From Prevotella sp. (lineage in GTDB: Bacteria; Bacteroidota; Bacteroidia; Bacteroidales; Muribaculaceae), in NCBI GenBank assembly GCA_023666665.1, contig JAMPBN010000001.1, forward strand, positions 953,393 through 1,017,392: DNA of 64,000 nucleotides. Direction: 5' to 3'. A program made the translations under genes and the position numbers. How positions within the stretch are numbered: the first letter of the stretch is position 1; each line of letters begins with the position of its first letter. The notes under the pieces were generated by a model that did no database searches, was not told the origin of the DNA, and saw only the letters and a list, made by a program, of their open reading frames with translations. Shown here one piece after another: positions 62,001 to 64,000 of the stretch.

Positions 62001-63023
62001 TTTGAAACGTCTGACAACGAGCATACGCTGTTCTACTATTCGCCTGAAAAATATTTGATTTCTGCCAATAACGGTCGCTATGTAACACTAACGGGCGCTA
62101 ATCGTGTGATTAACCATTCAGATGCATTGACTGCTGATAAGACTAACGGTTCGCATACTTGGGAGTTTAAAGCTGCTGTGGTCTCAGAGCTTGGTGCGTA
62201 TGAGCTGATGATTAAAAATAACAGCAATACCACCCGCTCCATGCACCTTGTTGCAAATGCCACCGGCGGTGGTGCGGATGCTTGCGATAGCCACGATAAT
62301 AACGATTTGAAACATAATTTCTATTTGGTGACCGCATATGAACTGCCGGTTGCAGTCGGTGAGAATGGCTATGGCTCAATTGTAGCTCCGGTTGCTTTGG
62401 AACTCCCTGTTGTTGACGACTTCTATTTTTACACCTTCGAATATGCGGTTAATGGTCAAGAAAAGAACTTCCGGTTCCAAGAAATTGAAGCACCCGCAAC
62501 AGTTGAAGCTAACACTCCGATTCTTGTTAAGGGTCTTGCCGGGCAAGCTATCAACCTGGGTATTAACTACGACTACACTGCACCGACATCTGTTCGTGCT
62601 CGTGTAGCTGAGGAAGAAGCTCCGTTGATAGTAGCTCATGCATCACACATTGCCAGCGCTCACGCTGCGAATGCCGAAGCAACCGAGACATATAACACTT
62701 ATGCACTGAGCAGTACGGAAGTTGGTCTTCTGGCAGGCGATGTTGTGTTTACGCCAATTGCAGAAGGTGATGAACTCGTAGCGGGAACGATGCACTTGAC
62801 TATGCCTGAAAAGATAAACGAATATCTGGGCGGTCAAGAAATCGTTAACACCAACGGACATGCCGTGCTGAACCTGACCTCAAACTACACCACCGGGATA
62901 CGCGAAGTGGTAAGCGGAGAATGGCAGAGCGAAGAAGTGGTTTATGACCTGCAAGGTCGCCGCCTGAACGCTCCGATTCGCGGCATTAACATCATCAATG
63001 GTCGTAAAGCCTTGGTGAAATAA
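59079..63023 (+). CDS. Giant secreted protein of repeated lectin-like modules
   Basis: A 1314-aa exported protein of unknown function. Signal peptide 1-24 (ending LTASA). I see five beta-trefoil/ricin-like regions (about 25-230, 285-460, 530-660, 730-865, 955-1105), each built on GYYV / KYLI / GRYVTL type strands and Trp-containing ends, with short helical linkers. No catalytic motif is visible. The C-terminus VVYDLQGRRLNAP plus INIINGRKALVK matches the tail of the M60 peptidase. Codons are visibly richer in A/T at third positions than neighbouring genes, a hint of different origin or low expression. ATG 59079 opens the signal peptide; the ORF extends upstream only through promoter sequence. 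A terminator follows. Confidence 0.7.
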   Translation: MNKPFFRCLAFVSLLGASLTASADKVFYQVPSESWLADGGYYVVGSVGTAGNWLTNNPICYTASINANNKGGTVSMTAKPNLDFEDSMIWKFKAADKVCSNTHTSHGGPHQSFQLLCAANNNLALTYSPGLTNNLSNNDTYFEYVPTEVSGLGTVFVNHTKWDGSRYVVFRCFNPSGSANYYSTPDDVWNGQYVGSDGSWSVMQRIYLVIDDENLAATASVIWQALAEDDIATNGSEYTGGHITALRLRAVPDLAGQSASTLIDYLTQKYAESIEDIDFLTSTFGGKYLQIHHDVVISGNTRTGAIGIKDGALKVLSGSPKLTSTWYAEYDEAEDAIRLSIDGWYLGAIAPQQNTELSLATNASEAGLYRFYPQYNNNYEVDYYLLTCKRYSDGTEPAAWRTGAAVTANNNQGVDGETNNWVNDKVSTYNTDGVLSRWGSGAATAHWQISVVGETEAEALVAIAKDELMPVSPNINTRMLQNLTDYACNMSGVGSAFIQKGQAIQQLAQRLTVTPDANKFYYVVSAVGYNSGLKGLTIATEDDAVKVKWNSLASDFTSVWAITPTDQENSYLLRNAINGMYVEPRTDTGNNALYALQKESSPVTLTRINDSDCQMLIKAEGSFHCLNHSSGEGSNGSIIAYNNQDNINEPSAWYIIELSASEVEALQRAYSEVAAADGIPEWAQNNLENLFNVINDNTATASARIDAHLAVSDFNPSSIFADKLFKIESYGRPGFYIGFGGATSGWMHFYDSTACSDQSDFLFYFDAEHKLHHLLGGNAVNAGLQIDTDANAGALSLAFSPLEDGYKIIGNSNGTIWAHDMGTSNANYVNVVGRCGGTIEPTGHTENHAFKLILATEEEISQLIRNVAGEEPTLEGSGFVEGTEPGQLVVLEDATNWNDFCGQHGLNASFFNIDKYHDFLNAATNNYLLNKYTVAPVKGDRYFRVKASARNMESQNRSTEERYLSDQNLSDRSSFETSDNEHTLFYYSPEKYLISANNGRYVTLTGANRVINHSDALTADKTNGSHTWEFKAAVVSELGAYELMIKNNSNTTRSMHLVANATGGGADACDSHDNNDLKHNFYLVTAYELPVAVGENGYGSIVAPVALELPVVDDFYFYTFEYAVNGQEKNFRFQEIEAPATVEANTPILVKGLAGQAINLGINYDYTAPTSVRARVAEEEAPLIVAHASHIASAHAANAEATETYNTYALSSTEVGLLAGDVVFTPIAEGDELVAGTMHLTMPEKINEYLGGQEIVNTNGHAVLNLTSNYTTGIREVVSGEWQSEEVVYDLQGRRLNAPIRGINIINGRKALVK

Positions 63024-63055
63024 TGCGTAATTCATAGAGCGTAATGCATAATTGG
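63021..63055 (+). repeat. Heptamer array, TAATKCN family, end of the 59 kb gene
   Basis: Five degenerate 7-bp units (TAATGCG, TAATTCA, TAATGCA and variants). The first TAA is the stop codon of the 1314-aa gene. It ends at the base of the terminator stem. Confidence 0.75.
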
Positions 63056-63083
63056 GGGCGCGGCTATGAGTCGCGCCCCTTTT
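63055..63083 (+). terminator. Intrinsic terminator
   Basis: Stem GGGGCGCG / CGCGCCCC with a 9-base loop followed by TTTT, 31 bases after the stop codon of the 1314-aa gene. Confidence 0.8.
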
Positions 63084-63114
63084 ACAATAAAAATTGGAAA
63101 TTTATGTAAAAAAA

Positions 63115-63146
63115 TTTGCGAGGGTCAGAAAGTTTGCTTAACTTTG
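63115..63146 (+). promoter_or_regulatory. tRNA-His promoter
   Basis: TTTG (63115-63118) and TAACTTTG (63139-63146), spacer 20, about 41 bases before the tRNA 5' end. Confidence 0.7.
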
Positions 63147-63187
63147 CAGTCGCAAAAGCCCCCCGACCCGTGAGGCTTGAAATAGAT

Positions 63188-63265
<78 letters not shown>

Positions 63266-63279
63266 TCAATCATTAACGC

Positions 63280-63311
63280 GCCGGAGGCCTCAAAGCTTCC
63301 GGCTTTTTTTT
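63280..63311 (+). terminator. Terminator after tRNA-His
   Basis: GCCGGAGGC pairs with GCTTCCGGC (one G-T), loop CTCAAA, then eight T residues. Confidence 0.88.
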
Positions 63312-63408
63312 CAGCGCTCCGCGCTGAAGGTTAACCCGGGCGCACCGCGCCCCTTACCCCTTAACCTTGGCGCTTCGCGCCAAATTAACCCTCGGCGCGA
63401 AGCGCCGA
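63311..63408 (+). repeat. Array of four mini-hairpins in the tgt leader
   Basis: Four palindromes with 6-7 bp stems and 3-base loops: TCAGCGC-TCC, GGGCGC-ACC, TTGGCGC-TTC and TCGGCGC-GAA, each followed by its inverted arm (63311-63327, 63338-63352, 63367-63383, 63392-63408). Every core is GCGC. The spacers carry TTAACC (63331, 63361, 63385). The array fills the space from the tRNA terminator to six bases before tgt. Confidence 0.75.
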
Positions 63409-63413
63409 ATAAA

Positions 63414-64000
63414 ATGAATTTTACTCTTCAAGCAACCGCATCCGGCAGCAATGCCCGCGCCGGCATAATAGAAACCGACCACGGCACGATTCAAACTCCG
63501 ATTTTTATGCCGGTAGGCACCGTCGGAGCTATTAAAGCCGTGCATTTCACCGAGATGAAAGAGCAAGTCAAAGCTCAGATTATTCTCGGCAACACATATC
63601 ATCTGTATCTGCGCCCCGGCCTCGACACTCTGCGCGCCGCCGGCGGACTGCACCGCTTCAACGGCTGGAACCGCCCCATTCTTACCGACAGCGGCGGCTT
63701 TCAGGTGTTCTCCTTGGCCGACAACCGCAAACTCACCGAAGAGGGCGCTCACTTTCGCAGCCATATCGACGGCTCCAAACATCTTTTTACCCCCGAAAAA
63801 GTAGTAGACATTCAGCGCATAATCGGCTCGGATATAATGATGGCTCTCGATGAGTGTCCTCCCGGTCAGAGCGACTATGCCTACGCCTCAAAGAGCCTTG
63901 ACCTGACTATGAGGTGGCTCAAAAGGGGGTGGAAGCACTTTGGCGAGACGGAGTGCCCCTACGGCCACCGGCAGACGTTCTTCCCCATAGTGCAGGGGTG
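63414..64000 (+). CDS. tgt: tRNA-guanine transglycosylase (5' part)
   Basis: The first 195 codons of queuine tRNA-ribosyltransferase, cut by the window end. The enzyme exchanges guanine 34 for a queuine precursor in GUN-anticodon tRNAs (Asp, Asn, Tyr and His). Visible motifs are [29 protein letters not shown], the catalytic-Asp block [12 protein letters not shown] and MALDECPPG. It lies directly downstream of tRNA-His, one of its own substrates. Confidence 0.95.
   Translation, partial: MNFTLQATASGSNARAGIIETDHGTIQTPIFMPVGTVGAIKAVHFTEMKEQVKAQIILGNTYHLYLRPGLDTLRAAGGLHRFNGWNRPILTDSGGFQVFSLADNRKLTEEGAHFRSHIDGSKHLFTPEKVVDIQRIIGSDIMMALDECPPGQSDYAYASKSLDLTMRWLKRGWKHFGETECPYGHRQTFFPIVQG

Noticed and set aside
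63311-63408. CRISPR-like array
   Set aside because: Units are palindromes of changing sequence with 6-10 base spacers, not direct repeats with 30-base spacers, and no cas genes are present.
63354-63782. 142-codon frame antisense to tgt
   Set aside because: Opposite the conserved tgt active-site region and running through the hairpin array; tgt itself is certain.

Overview
The window reads as chromosome of a gut Bacteroidales bacterium, most likely a Muribaculaceae-type mucosal commensal (inference). Reasons: promoters of the TAnnTTTG (-7) type with TTTG about 19-20 bases upstream, almost no Shine-Dalgarno sites, a 285-aa SigA-type primary sigma factor, the type IX secretion regulator PorX, the lipoprotein form of TamA (TamL), PPi-dependent phosphofructokinase, and a sialic acid route that uses a GlcNAc 2-epimerase.

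Layout. 1-2.8 kb: a GT4 glycosyltransferase converging on a polysaccharide flippase. 2.9-6.9 kb: a GH109-type secreted enzyme followed by a VTC-domain / DUF4956 / DUF2490 module. 7-8 kb: gapA. 8.2-19.9 kb: a divergent pair of an M60 mucin-type metallopeptidase and a GH27 glycosidase; the GH27 operon continues with a beta-barrel protein, a 40-aa micro-ORF, a serine-type sulfatase, a DUF3737 beta-helix protein and a MATE exporter. 20-23 kb: two lipoproteins around a structured leader. 23-24.7 kb: pfp. 24.8-33.2 kb: an overlapping operon of M18 aminopeptidase, sialic acid permease, N-acetylneuraminate lyase, GlcNAc/ManNAc 2-epimerase, a three-domain sialate O-acetylesterase / kelch mutarotase fusion, and a creatininase-family protein. 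33.2-36.5 kb: AraC regulator, PorX, TIGR02757. 36.5-39.8 kb: a candidate small RNA, rlmD, a hairpin-rich MITE-like element and a duplicated lipoprotein pair. 39.9-43.2 kb: galE, acyltransferase, hpt, adk. 43.2-52 kb: pgeF, rpoD, Dabb protein, then pyrF, aroB, HAD phosphatase, AsmA-like, tsaD. 52-59 kb: TamL and TamB. 59-63 kb: a 1314-aa secreted protein of repeated lectin-like modules. The end holds tRNA-His and the start of tgt, with an array of small hairpins in the tgt leader.

Together, GH109, M60 protease, GH27, sulfatase and the nan operon make a coherent mucin-foraging set, although no sialidase and no SusC/SusD pair lie in the window.

The most unusual signal is a class of degenerate 7-bp-period tandem repeats. 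They usually begin at the stop codon of one gene and run to the start of the next gene in the same operon. They also occur in signal-peptide codons and, once, inside a transporter loop. At least nine arrays fall into three word families.
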